The translations under genes were made by a program, and so were the position numbers. The notes beneath the pieces were generated by a model. That model was not told the origin of the DNA and did not search any database. It saw only the letters and a program-made list of their open reading frames with translations. Positions 13,801-27,871 of a DNA stretch of 64,000 nt are shown here, piece by piece; positions within the stretch are counted from its first letter, which is position 1, and each line of letters opens with the position of its first letter. Origin of the DNA: Cyclina sinensis (lineage: Eukaryota; Mollusca; Bivalvia; Venerida; Veneridae). Location: NCBI GenBank assembly GCA_012932295.1, contig JAAONU010000019.1, positions 20,159,908 to 20,223,907 on the forward strand, written 5' to 3'.

Positions 13801-16800
13801 CTAAAAGGACAACTTTATCATTCTCCTGGTAAGTTATTTTTATTATTATCTTGAGAGCTTGACAAATTTAAAGTATTTAAACTTAAAACAGCAACTATAT
13901 TATTTCCAAGGTTAGTAACCTTTATTACTATTTTCTTTACCTTGACAGTTTGTAAATATTTAAACATGTTTAACTATAAGGACAACTTTATTATTTCCCA
14001 GGTAAGTCACTTGGTATTAATATTTTTATAGCTTGACAATTCGTAAGAATTTAAACATGTTTAACAAGGCCAACTTCATTATAACCTACATAAGTTACTT
14101 TTATTACTATTTTCATAGCAAAACAACTTGTAAGTATTTAAATCTAAAAGGATAGCTTTATTAATACCTAGGTAAGTCACCTGTATTACAATTTTTTATA
14201 GCTTGACAATTTGTAAATATTTAAAATTGTTTAACTAAAAGGACAACTTTTTTTTCCCCGGGAGAGTCACTTTTGTTACTATTTTTATAGCTTGTAAGTA
14301 TTATACAAGTTTCGTTTATAGGAAAAAATTATTTTTTCTCAAAGTAAGAGACTTTAATTACTTAACTTTTAATTATTTTCAGAAACAGACAATTTGTAAG
14401 TATTTAAACATGTTTATCTAAAAGGATAACTTTATGATTTCCTAAGCAAAAAGCTTTTATTACTATTTTTAAAGCTTGACAATTTATAAGTATTTAAACA
14501 TGTTTAACTAAAATGACAACTTTAATACTTCAAAGTAAGCCATTTTCATTACTGATTTTTGAGCTTGACAATTTTTAAACATTTAAACCTTAAAGGACAA
14601 CTTTATCATTGTCCAGGTATGTAATTTTTATTACTATCTTTAGAGCTTGACAATTTGTAAGTATTTAAACCTAAAAAGAGAACTCTATTATTACCTAGGT
14701 TAGTCAAATGAAGTTATATTTTTATAGCTTTACAATCTGTAAATATTTAAACTTGTTAAAAAAAAAGGACAACTTCATTATATCCCCGGTAAGACACTTT
14801 TATTAAGTCACCTTCATTACTATTTCTTCTACCCTGACAGTTTGTAAATATTTAAACATGTTAACTTTAAGGAAAATTTTATTATTTCCCAGGTAAGTCA
14901 CTTGGTATTACTATTTTTAAAGCTTGACAATTCGTAAGAATTTAAACATGTTTAACAAGGCCAACTTTATTACTTTTATTACTATTTTCATAGCAAAACA
15001 ACTTCTAAGTATTGAATCTAAAAGGAGAGCTTTATTAAAACCTAGATAAGTCACCTGTATTACTATTTTGATAGCTTGACAATTTGTAAATATTTCAACA
15101 TGTTTAACTAAAAGGACAACTTTATTATTTCCTAGGTAAGTGCTTTTATAGCTTGACAACTGGTAAGTATTTAAACCTAAAACGGCAACTTTTTTATTTC
15201 CCGGGTCAGTCCCTTTTATCTCTATATTTATAGCTTGACAATATGTAACATTTTAAACGTAAAGGACAACCTTTACAACAAGTTATTAAGTCACTTTTAT
15301 TACTTTCTTTGTAAATTGAAATTTTTAATAATTTGAACTTAAACGCATAACTTTGTTATTTCCTAGGTAAGTCACTTTTATTACTATTTTTATAGCTTGA
15401 CAATTTTTAAGCTTTTAAACCTAAAAGTACAACTTAAATATTTCGCTGTGAGTCACATGCATAACTTTTTTTATAGCTTGACAATTTGTAAATATTTGAA
15501 CATGTTTAACTAAATGGACAACTTAATTAATTCCCAGGTAAGTCACTTTTATTACATTTTTTTTTATTTTGGCAATTTGTAAGTATATACATCTGAAAGG
15601 GCAACTTTATTATTTTCAAGGTCTATCACTTTTACTACTTTTATTATAGCTTGACAATTCGTAAGAATTTAAACATGTTTAACAAGGCCAACTTTACTAT
15701 TATCACATATTTTACTTTTATTACTATTTTCATAGCAAAACAACTTGTAAGTATTTAAATCTAAAAGGATAGCTTTATTAATACCTAGGTAAGTCACCTG
15801 TATTACAATTTTTTATAGCTTGACAATTTGTAAATATTTAAACATGCTTAACTAAAAGGACAACTTTATTATATTCCCGGAAAGTCACTTTTATTTAGTC
15901 ACCTTTATTACTATTTCTTTAACCTTGACAGTTTGTAAATATTTAAACGGGCATTTTTAGGCCATGCTAGTCCCTTAAGTCACTTTTATTACTATTTTCA
16001 TCAAATTTACAATTTTATAGATTTTAAACCAAAAAATGACAATTTAATTATTTCCTAGGTACGTCACATTTATTGCTATCTTATAGCTTGACCATTTACA
16101 AGTATTAAAAATATTTAATATTAAGGAAACTTTATCATTTCCTAGGAAAGTTTTTGACAATTTGTAGTATTTCAACTTAAAAGGACAACTTTTTAATTTC
16201 CCAGGTTCGTCCCTTTTATAACTGTATTGATAGCTTGGCAATTTGTTAATATTTAAACCTAAAGGATAACTTTACTATTTCCTTTGTATGACACTTTTAT
16301 TACTTTTCTTGTAATTTGACAATGGTATTTAAACCTAAAATGATAAATTTACTATTTCCTAGGTATGTCACTTTTATAACCATCTTTATAGCTTGAGAAC
16401 CTATAAGTATTTAAACTTTAAAGGGCAATTTTCTGATTTCCCAAATTATTCACTTGAAATTACTATTTTATAGCTTGCCAATTGTAAGTTTTTAAACAAG
16501 TTTAACTAAAAAGCAAACTTTATTATTTCCTAGGTAAGTCACTTTGATTACTATATTTATAATTTGACAATTTTTAAATATTTAAACTTAAAAGGACAAC
16601 ATTATTTTTTTCCAAAATTAATTACTTTTATAACTACTTTTAAGCTTAACAATCTGTTTCTTTTTAAACATGACTAACTATAAGGATAACTTCATAATTT
16701 CCAATGTAAGTCACTTCTATTACTATTTTTATAGCTTGACAAGTTGGATGTATTAAAACCTAAAAGGGTCACTTTGTTATTTCCTAGGTAAGCACGTTCA

Positions 16801-17640
16801 TATCTATCTTTATAGTTTGACAATTTGTAAGTATTTAAACCTAAAGGACAGTTTTTTTTATTTCCTTTGTAAGTCACTTTTGTTACTTTTTTTATTGTAA
16901 GATAATTTGTAAGTGTTTTTAAACATTTTTAACGAAAAGGACAACTTTATTATTTCCTAAGTATGTAACCTTTCTTGCTATTTTTACAGCTTGATCATTT
17001 GTAAGTATTAGGACACGTTAAACAAAAAGGACAACTGTATTATTTCCTTGTGAAGTCACTTTTATTACTATTTTATAGCTTCACAATATGTAATTAAAAA
17101 TGTTTAACTTAAATGACAACTTCATTATTTACTTTGTAAGTTACTTTTATAACTATTTTCATAAATGTCGATTTGGGAGTTTTTAAACCAAAAAGGACAT
17201 CTTTATCATTTCCCAGATAAGTCAAATTTATTACAGTCTTTAGAATTTGACAATTTTTAAGTATTTAAACATTTTTTTACTGTAAAGAAACTTTTATTTT
17301 CTAGGTAATTCACATCTATAACTATTTTAAAACTAAACAATTTGTAGTTATTTAGGCTTTAAAGAGCAAATTCATTATTTCTGAGGTTAGTCACTTTTAT
17401 TACTATTTTTATAGCTTGACAATTTTTAAGCTTTTAAACCTAAAAGTACAACTTAAATATTTCGCTGTGAGTCACATGCATAACTTTTTTATAGCTTGAC
17501 AATTTGTAAATATTTGAACATGTTTAACTAAATGGACAACTTAATTAATTCCCAGGTAAGTCACTTTTATTACATTTTTTTTTATATTTTGGCAATTTGC
17601 AAGTATATACATCTGAAAGGGCAACATTATTATTTTCAAG
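10900..17640. repeat. Higher-order repeats (about 2.0-2.3 kb) within satellite 1
   Basis: A rare monomer variant holding CGCTGTGAGTCACATGCATA recurs at about 9494, 11005, 13309, 15444, 17463 and 22154, giving steps of 1511, 2304, 2135, 2019 and 4691 bp. A second marker, ACAACCTTTACAACAAGTTA, recurs near 10826, 13131 and 15266 with matching steps of 2305 and 2135 bp. Sequence between successive markers is nearly the same, so blocks of some 25 monomers were duplicated as units. Spacings are hand-counted and good to a few bases. Confidence 0.85.
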
Positions 17641-20609
17641 GTCTATCACTTTTACTACTTTTATTATAGCTTGACAATTTGTAAGTATGTAAATTTGTTT
17701 AACTAAATGGACAACTTTATCATTTCCCAGGTCACAACTTTTATTCCTACTTTTATAGCTTGACAGTGTGTAAGCATTTAAACCTAAAAGAACAACTTAA
17801 TAATTTTCTTTGTAAGACCCATTTATTACTATTTTTATAGCCTGACAATTTGTAAATATTTAAACATGTTTAACTAAAATGGCCACTTTATTACTTCCAG
17901 GTAAGCCATTCTCATCACTGTTTTTGAGCTTGACAATTTTTAAACATTTAAACCTAAAAGGACAACTTTATCATTCTCCTGGTAAGTTATTTTTATTATT
18001 ATCTTGAGAGCTTGACAAATTTAAAGTATTTAAACTTAAAACAGCAACTATATTATTTCCAAGGTTAGTAACCTTTATTACTATTTTCTTTACCTTGACA
18101 GTTTGTAAATATTTAAACATGTTTAACTATAAGGACAACTTTATTATTTCCCAGGTAAGTCACTTGGTATTAATATTTTTATAGCTTGACAATTCGTAAG
18201 AATTTAAACATGTTTAACAAGGCCAACTTTACTATTACCACATATTTTACTTTTATTACTATTTTCATAGCAAAACAACTTGTAAGTATTTAAATCTAAA
18301 AGGATAGCTTTATTAATACCTAGGTAAGTCACCTGTATTACAATTTTTTATAGCTTGACAATTTGTAAATATTTAAACATGTTTAACTAAAAGGACAACT
18401 TTATTTTTCCCGGGAGAGTCACTTTTGTTACTATTTTTATAGCTTGTAAGTATTATACAAGTTTCGTTTACAGGAAAAAAATATTTTTTCTCAAAGTAAG
18501 CGACTTTAATTACTTAACTTTTAATTATTTTCAGAAACAGACAATTTGTAAGTATTTAAACATGTTTATCTTAATGGATAACTTTATAATTTCCTAAGTA
18601 AAAAGCTTTTATTACTATTTTTAAAGCTTGACAATTTATAAGTATTTAAACATGTTTAACTAAAATGACAACTTTAATACTTCAAGGTAAGCCATTTTCA
18701 TTACTGATTTTTGAGCTTGACAATTTTTAAACATTTAAACCTAAATGGACAACTTTATCATTGTCCAGGTATGTAATTTTTATTACTATCTTTAGAGCTT
18801 GACAATTTGTAAGTATTTAAACCTAAAAAAAGAACTTTATTATTTCCTATGTTAGTCAAATGTAGTTATATTTTTATAGCTTTACAATTTGTAAATATTT
18901 AAACTTGTTTAAAAAAAGGCGAACTTCATTATATCCCCGGTAGGACACTTTTATTTAGTCACCTTTATTACTATTTCTTCTATCTTGACAGTTTGTAAAT
19001 ATTTAAACATGTTAACTTTAAAGAAAATTTTATTATTTCCCAGGTAAGTCACTTGGTATTACTATTTTTAAAGCTTGACCATTCGTAAGAAATTAAACCT
19101 GTTTAACAAGGCCAACTTTATTACTTTTATTACTATTTTCATAGCAAAACAACGTGTAAGTATTGAATCTAAAAGGAGAGCTTTATTAAAACCTAGATAA
19201 GTCACCTGTATTACTATTTTGATAGCTTGACAATTCGTAAGAATTTAAAACATGTTTAACAAGGCCAACTTCATTATAACCTACATAAGTTACTTTTATT
19301 ACTATTTTCATAGCAAAACAATTTTAAGTATATAAACTTAAAAGGAGAGCTTTATTAATACCTATATTAGTCACCTGTATTACTATTTTTATAGCTTGAC
19401 AATTTGTAAATATTTTAACATGTTTAACTAAAAGGACAACTTTATTATTTCCTAGGTAAGTGCTTTTATAGCTTGACAACTGGTAAATATTTAAACCTAA
19501 AACGGCAACTTTTTTATTTCCCGGGTCAGTCCCTTTTATCTCTATATTTATAGCTTGACAATATGTAAGATTTTAACGTAAAGGACAACCTCTACAACAA
19601 GTTATTAAGTCACTTTTATTTCTTTCTTTGTAAATTGAAATTTTTATTAATTTGAACTTAAAAGCATAACTTTGTTATTTCCTAGGTAAGTCACTATTAT
19701 AACTATCTTTATAGCTTGACAATTTATAGGTAAGTCACTTTTACAACTATCTTTATAGCTAGACAAGTTATAAGTATGTTAATTCAAAGGGCAACTTTTT
19801 TATTTCCCAGGTTGGTCACTTTTTATCTCAAGTTTTTATAGCTTTAAATTTTTTTAAGTATTTTAAAATGTTTACTTTAAATGACATTTCTAATATTCCC
19901 TAGGTAAGTCACTTTGATTACTACATTTATAATTTAACAATTTGTAAGTATTTAAACCTAAAATGACAACTGTTATTTCCAAGGCAAATCCCTTTTATTA
20001 CTATTTTCTAAAATTTGACAATTTGTTAGTATTTAACCATGCTTTACTAAAAGGATAACTTTAGTATATCCTCGGTAAGTCACTTTTATGACTATTTATA
20101 TAGCAAGACAATTTGTAAGTATAGAAACATGGTTAACTAAAAGGCCAACTTTATTATTTCCTAGGTAAATGACTTTTGTTACTGTTTTCATGATTTGACA
20201 ATTTGTAAGTATTTAAACCTAAAAGGACAACTTTATTATTTCCTAGTCAAATCACTTTTATTACCGTTTTTAAAGCTTGACCATTTATAAGTATTTAAGC
20301 ATGTTTAACTAAAAGTTAAAGTTTATTATTTCCTAGGTAAATGACTTTTATTACTCTTAATATAATTTGACATATGTAAGTATTTAAACCTAAAATGACA
20401 ACTTTATTATTTCCAAGGTTAGTCAATTTTTTACTACTATTTTTATACCTTGACAACTTGTTAGTATTTAAACAGGTTTAACTTAAAGGACAAACTTCAT
20501 TATTTCCAGGTAAGTCACTTTTACTAATATTTTTGTAATCTGAAAATTTGTAAGTAGTTAAACCTAAAAGGATACTTTTCTTAATGCCCCATTTATAACT
20601 ATCTTAAAC

Positions 20610-22460
20610 CTAAAAGGGCATTTTTTTATTCCCCATGTTAGTCCCTTAAGTCATTTTTATTACTATTTTCATAAATTTAACATTTTATAGATTTTAAACC
20701 AAAAAATGACAATTTAATTATTTCCTAGGTAAGTCACATTTATTGCTGTCTTATAGCTTGACCATTTACAAGTATTTAAAAATGTTTAATATTAAGGAAA
20801 CTTTATCATTTCCTAGGAAAGTCGCTTTAATAACTATTTATATAATTTTGACAATTTGTAGTATTTCAACTTAAAAGGACAACTTTTTAATTTCCTAGGT
20901 TCGTCCCTTTTATAACTGTATTGATAGCTTGGCAATTTGTTAGTATTTAAACCTAAAGGACAACTTTACTATTTCCTACGTATGTCACTTTTATTACTTT
21001 TCTTGTAATCTGACAATGGTATTTAAACCTAAAATGATAAATTTACTATTTCCTAGGTATGTCACTTTTATAACCATCTTTATAGCTTGAGAACCTATAA
21101 GTATTTAAACTTTAAAGGGCAATTTTCTGATTTCTCAAATTATTCACTTTAAATTACTATTTTATAGCTTGCCAATTGTAAGTTTTTAAACATGTTTAAC
21201 TAAAAAGCAAACTTTATTATTTCCTAGGTAAGTCACTTTGATTACTATATTTATAATTTGACAATTTTTAAATATTTAAACCTAAAAGGACAACATTATT
21301 ATTTCCCAGTTTAATTACTTTTATAACTACTTTTTAGCTTAACAATCTGTTTCTTTTTAAACATGATTAACTGTAAGGATAACTTCATCATTTCCAATGT
21401 AAGTCGCTTCTATTACTATTTTTTATAGCTTGACAAGTTGGATGTATTAAAACCTAAAAGGGTCACTTTGTTATTTCCTACGTAAGTCACGTACATATCT
21501 ATCTTTATAGTTTGACAATTTGTAAGTATTTAAGCCTAAAGGACAATTTTTTATTTCCTTTGTAAGTCACTTTTGTTACTTTTTTATTGTAAGATAAATT
21601 GTAAATGTTTTTAAACGTGTTTAACGAAAAGGACAACTTTATTATTTCCTAGGTATGAAACCTTTCTTACTATTTTTATAGAATGATCATTTTTAAGTAT
21701 TTGGACACGTTAAACTAAATGGACAACTGTATTATTTCCTTGTGTAGTCACTTTTATTATTATTTTATAGCTTCACAATATGTAATTAAACATGTTTAAC
21801 TTAAAGGACAACTTTATATATTTAGCAAGTTACTTTTATAACTATTTTCATAAATTTACAATTTGTGAGTTTTTAAACCAAAAAGGACATCTTTATCATT
21901 TCCCAGGTAAGTCAAATTTATTACTGTCTTTAGAATTTGACAATTTTTTAAGTATTAAAACATATTTTTAGTAAAAAGAAACTATTATTTCCTAGGTAAT
22001 TCACTTCTATTACTATTTTAAAACTAGACAATGTGTAGTTATTTAGGCTTTAAAGGGCAAATTCATTATTTCTGAGGTTAGTCACTTTCATTACTATTTT
22101 TATAGCTTGACAATTTTTAAGTTTTTAAACCTGAAAGTACAACTTAAATATTTCGCTGTGAGTCACATGCATAACTTTTTTATAGCTTGACAATTTGTAA
22201 ATATTTGAACATGTTTAACTAAATGGACAACTTAATTAATTCCCAGGTAAGTCACTTTTATTACATTTTTTTATATTATGGCAATTTGTAAGTAAAGCAT
22301 CTGAAAGGGCAACTTTATTATTTTCAAGGTCTGTCACTTTTATTACTTTTATTATAGCTTGACAATTTTAAGTATGTAAACTTGTTTAACTAAATGGACA
22401 ACTTTGTCATTTCCCAGGTCACAACTTTTATTCCTACTTTTACAGCTTGACAGTGTGTAA
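20610..22460. repeat. Long-range duplicate of 15950-17765 in satellite 1
   Basis: Several rare variants pair up at a constant offset of about 4.69 kb. GTTCGTCCCTTTTATAACTG is near 16205 and 20897. CAAGTTGGATGTATTAAAAC is near 16740 and 21433. CGCTGTGAG is at 17463 and 22154. An older, more diverged third copy of the same monomer order lies at about 8.0-9.6 kb. This shows segmental duplication of a 1.8-kb block or larger inside the array. Confidence 0.8.
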
Positions 22461-23499
22461 GCACTTAAACCTAAAAGAACAACTTAATAATTTTCTTTGT
22501 AAGACCCATTTATTACTATTTTTATAGCCTGACAATTTGTAAGTATTTAAACATGTTTAACTAAAATGACAACTTTATTACTTCCAGGTAAGCCACTTTC
22601 ATATCTGATTTTTGAGCTTAACAATTTTCAAACATTTAAACCTAAAAGGACAACTTTAACATTCTCCTGTTAAGTTATTTTTATTATTATCTTTAGAGCT
22701 TGACAAATTTAAAGTATTTAAACTTAAAACAGCAACTTTTTTATTTCCAAGATTAGTAACCTTTATTACTATTATTTTTTACCTTGACAGTTTGTAAATA
22801 TTTAAACATGTTTAACTAAAAGGACAACTTTATTATTATCCAGGTAAGTCACTTAGTATTACTATTTTTATAGCTTGACAATTAGTAAGAATTTAAACAT
22901 GTTTAACTAGGCCAACTTATCTATTACCTACATAAGTTACTTTTACTAATATTTTCATAGCAAAACAATTTGTAAGTATTTAAACCTAAAAGAAGAACTT
23001 TATTATTACCTAGGTTAGTCACCTGTACTAATATTTTTATAGCTTGGCAATCTGTAAATATTTAAACATGTTTAACTAAAAGGACAACTTTATTATAATG
23101 CCGGTAAGTCACTTTTATTTAGTCACCTTTATTACTATTTCTTTAACCTTGACAGTTCGTAAATATTAAAAAAATGTTTAGCTATAAGGAATACTTTATT
23201 ATTTCCCATGGAAGTCATTTGTTATTACTATTTTTATAGCTTGACAATTCGTCAGAATTTAAACATGTCTAACAAGGCTAACTTCACTATTACCTACATA
23301 AGTTACTGTTTTTACTATTTTCATAGCAAAACAATTTGTAAGTATTTAAACATAAAAAGGAGAGCTTTATTATTACCTAGGTTATTCACCTGTATAACTA
23401 TTTTTATAGCTTGATAATTTGTAAATATTTAAAAATGTTTACCTAAAAGAACAACTTCATTATTTCCTCGGTAAGTCGCTTTATTACTATTTTTATAGC

Positions 23500-26400
23500 C
23501 TGACAATTTTCTAAGTATTTAAACAAGTTTCATTTATAGGACAGCTTTATTTCTTTCCAAGGTTATCCCCTTAAATTACTTTACTTTTAATTATTTTTAG
23601 AAACTTACAATTTGTAAGTATTTAAACATGTTTAACTCAAAGGACAACGTTATTTTTTCCAAGGTAAGTCACTTTAGTTAGTATTTTTTCTAATTTTACA
23701 ATCTGTGAGTATTTAAACCTAAACAGACAACACTATTATTTTCCAGGTTAGCAATCTTTTTTTCACTATTTTTATAGCTTAACAATTTGTAAGTATTTAA
23801 ATGTGAAAAGGGGCAACTAATTATTTCTCATGTTAGTCACTTATTACTTTTTTTAGCTTAACCATTTGTAAGTATTTAAACATGATTAACTAAAGGGACA
23901 ACTTTAATTTTTCTCTACGTAAGTCACTTCAATGACTATTTTTATAGCTCGGCAATTTGTAAGTATTTAAACCTAAAATGATAACTTTATTTCCAAGGTA
24001 AGTCACTTATATAACTATCCTGATAGCCTGACAAGTATTTTAACATGTTTAACTAAAACTTTATTATTTCCAGGTAAGTCAATTGTATTACTATTTTTAG
24101 AGCTTGACAATTTTTAAACATTTAAACTGAAAGGATAACTTTATTACTTTCCAGGTAAGTTATTTTTTATCATTATCTTTAGAGCCTGACAATTTGTAAG
24201 TATTTAAACTTAAAGAAAAACTACATTATTTCCAAGGTTAGTCACCTTTGTTACTTTTTTATAGCTTGACAATTTATAAGTATTTTAACATGATTATTAT
24301 TTTCTAGGTAAGTCACATCTATCACTATTTTTAAAGGTTTACAATTTGTAAGTATTAAAACCTTAAAGGACAACATTATTATTTCCTAGGTAAGTCACCT
24401 TTATTGCCATTTTATTCGCTTGACAAATTTTAAGTATTTAACCATGTTTAACTTACAGGACAACGTTTTTTTCCTTGGTACATCAATTTTGTTATTATTT
24501 TTATAGCTTGACAATTATTAACTATTTTACCTTTATTATTTACCACGTAAGTCCTATTTATTTCTATACTTATAGTTTGACAATTTGTTAGTTTTTAGAC
24601 CTAAAAGGACAACTTCATTTCCAAGGAAAGTCACTTTTATCACTATTTTTATAGCTTGACAATTTGTTAGTTTTTAAACATGTTTAACTTAAATGACATT
24701 CTGCTATTTCCTAGGTAAGTCACTTTGATAACTATTTTATAATTTAACAATTTGTAAGTATTTAAACCTAAGAGGAAAACTTTATTTCCAAGGCAAATCC
24801 CTTTTATTACTACTTTTTGAGTTTGACAATTTAACCGTGTTTAACAAAAAGGATAACTTTAGTATTTCCACATTAGGTCACTTTTATGACTATTTTTATA
24901 GCAAGACAATTTATAAGTATTTAAACATGTTTAACTAAAATAACAACTTGATTATTTCCTAAGTAAGTCACCTTTATCGCTATTTTTAAAGCAAGACAAT
25001 TCTTAAGTATCCAAACATGGTTAACTAAAAACCGACTTAATTACTTATGTAAATGACCTCTGTTACTGTTTTCATAATTTGACAATTTGTAAGACTTTAA
25101 ACATAAAAGGACAACTTAATTATTTCCTACGCAAATCACTTTTATTACTGTTTTTAAAGCTTGACAATTTTTAAGTATTCAAACATGTTTAAGTAAAAGG
25201 ACAACTTTATTTAATTTATTCCCTAGAAAAGTCACTTTCGTTACTATTTTTATAGCAAGACAATTTATAAGTATTTGAACATGTTAAACTAAAAGGTCAA
25301 CTTTATCATTTCCTACGTCAATGACTTCTATTAGTCTTTTCATGGTTTGACAATTTTTAAGTATTTAAACCAAAAGGACAGCTTTACTATTTCCTAGGTA
25401 AGTCACTTTTATTTCTTGTCTTGTAATTTGACAATCTGTAAGTATTTAAGCCTTTAAGGATCACTTTACAATTTTCCAGGTAAATCACTTTTATAACTAT
25501 CGTTATAGCTTGACAATTTATAAGTATTTAAAGTTTAAAGGGCATATTATTTCCAAAGTAAGTCACATTTATTACTATCTTTATGATTTGACAATTTGTA
25601 ACAAGTTAAACATTTCTTACTCAAAGGAATTTATTATTTCCTAAGTAAGTCACTCTTATTACTATTCATATAATTTTTACAATTAGTAATATTTAAATCT
25701 AAAAGGGCATATTTTATTTTTTATTTCCCAGGTTCTCCCCTTTTATAACTGTTTTGACAGCTTGACAATTTGTAAGTATTTAAACCTTCAGAACAACTTT
25801 ACAATTTCCTAGGTAAGTCATTTTTATCACTTTCCTTGTAATTTGACATTTTGTAAGTATTTAAACCTAAAATGATAACTTTATTATTTCCTACGTAAAT
25901 TTTCCACGGTCGTCACTTTTATTACTGGATTTATAGTTTGACCATTTGTAAGCATTTAAACTGAATTATTTCCTTTGTAAGTCATATTAATTACTATTTT
26001 TATAGCTATACAATTTATAAGTATTTACACGTTTAATTAAAAGGACAACTCTATTTTTTCCCTGGTAAGTCACTTTTATACCGTTTTTATAGCTTGACAA
26101 TTTGGAAGTATTTAAAGATGTTAACTAGGCCAACTTTATTATTATCTAGGTGAGTCATTTTATTACTACTGTTATAGCTTAAATGACAACTTTATTATTT
26201 CCAAGGTTAGTCACCTTTCTTACTATTTTTATAGCTTGACAATTTGTCAGTATAAAAAAAACATGTTTAACTAAAACGACTTTATTATTTCCAATGTCAG
26301 TCACTTTTATTATAATTTTATTTTAATAGGTAGACAATTTGTAAGTATTTAAACTTAAATAGACAACTTTATTTCGCAGGTCAGTCACATTTATTTCTAA

Positions 26401-27635
26401 TTTTATAGCATGACAATTTGTATTTAAATACGTTTAACTAATGGGACAACTTAATTATTTCCTAGGTAAGTCACTTTTATTACTTTTTATTTTATAATTG
26501 TACAATGTGTAGTATTTAAACTTTAAAGAACAACATTATTATTTCCCAAGTTATTCACTTTTATCACTATTCTTATAGCTTGACTATTTGTAAATATTTA
26601 TGCCTGAAAGGGCCACATTATTATTTCCTAGATAAGTCATCTTTTTACTACATTTTAACTAAACAATTTGATTAAATTAAAACACGATTTACTAACAGGA
26701 CAACTTTATTTCCAATGTAAGTCACTTTTAATACAATTTTCATAGCTTGACAATTTGTAAGTATTTAAACCTAAAAGCTTAACTGTAATTTTCAAGGTTA
26801 TTCACTTTTATAACTATCTTTATAGCCTGACAATCTGTAAGTATTTAAACCTAAAGGACAACGTTTTAAAACCTAAAGGACAATTTTTTTATTTCCTTTG
26901 TAAGCCACTTTTGTTACTATTTTTAAAGCAAGGTAATTTCTAAGTATTTTAACATGTTTAAATAAAAGGACAACATTATTATTTCCTTTTTAGTAACTTT
27001 GATTACTATTTATATAGCCTGACAATTTGTAAGTATTTAAATATCTTTAACTTAAAGGACAACTTTATTATTTACTTAGTAAGTCACTTTTATTAGTTTT
27101 CTTGTACTATGACAATTTGTTAGTATTTAAACCTGAAAGGATAACTTAACTATTTCCTAGGTAAGTTACTTTTATAATTATCTTTATAGCTTGACAATTT
27201 GTAAGTACTTAAACCTAAAGGGCATCTCAATATTTCTCAGATTAGTCACTTTTATTTCTATATTTATAGCTTGACAATTTGTAAATATTTAAACCTTATG
27301 GACAACTTTAATATTTCCTTTGTAAGTCACATTTATTACTATTTTGATAGCTTGGCAATTTGTAGGAATTAAGATATGTTTAACTAAAAGGACAACTTCA
27401 TTATTTCCCAGGTAAGTCACTTCATTTATATTTTTAGCTTGACAATTTTTCAGTATTTATTTCCTAGGTAAGTCCTTTTTATTTATATTTGTTTAGCTTG
27501 ACAATTTGTAAGTATTATAACATGTTTAACTAAAAAGACAACTTTATTGTTTCAAGGGTAAGGCACTTTTATTACTATTTTTACAGCCTGACAAATTATA
27601 AGTATTTAAACATGTTTAACTACAGTTCTATGGAA
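23500..27635. repeat. Diverged, non-homogenised right flank of satellite 1
   Basis: Monomers here keep the TTGACAATTTGTAAGTATTT and GGTAAGTCAC blocks but are more divergent, vary in length, and none of the rare marker variants used for the higher-order repeats reappear. That is the usual pattern at an array edge, where unequal exchange no longer homogenises copies. No gene is seen. Confidence 0.7.
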
Positions 27636-27871
27636 TTTACCTGTAACAGAATGTTTATGTTGTTATGATAATTAAACTTTCTTATATTTCTTGAAATAGT
27701 TCAACAAAGAGAAATCACTGTGAAACACTGATGACACTGACAGAACAGATAAAAACATAATACCAAGACCTGTAATGGACACAAAAAAACTTCTCATGAA
27801 ACATCCACAAACTCACAATGAGTCAAGTTCATCCACTGCAGTAAAAACCGTTACAGACAAGAACTGTCACA

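Larger units (their letters stand above)
5245..27635 (+). repeat. Satellite 1: 82/90-bp two-type monomer array, about 22.4 kb
   Basis: An almost uninterrupted tandem array. A consensus monomer, read on the plus strand, runs CTTGACAATTTGTAAGTATT, then TAAACCTAAAAGGACAAC, then TTTATTATTTCCTAGGTAAG, then TCACTTTTATTACTATTTTT and ATAG. Two length classes coexist. The longer one (about 89-90 bp) has an extra ATGTTTAA after TTTAAAC; the shorter one (about 82-83 bp) lacks it. Spacing measured at 9863, 9952 and 10035 is 89 and 83. The open frames within it, such as 9601-9870 and 14917-15159 on the minus strand, translate repeat units and are not genes. The array starts abruptly after the LINE relic and ends near 27635. 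Confidence 0.95.

Noticed and set aside
5250..27630. 29-bp mini-introns between GTAAGT and TTTTTATAG in each monomer
   Set aside because: Introns that short are not known in animals, and there is no coding frame across them. Kept only as a motif observation.
5245..27635. TTGACA followed by AT-rich sequence in every monomer, resembling bacterial -35 promoter elements
   Set aside because: The window is eukaryotic by repeat content and has no bacterial genes. The motif is just part of the satellite consensus.
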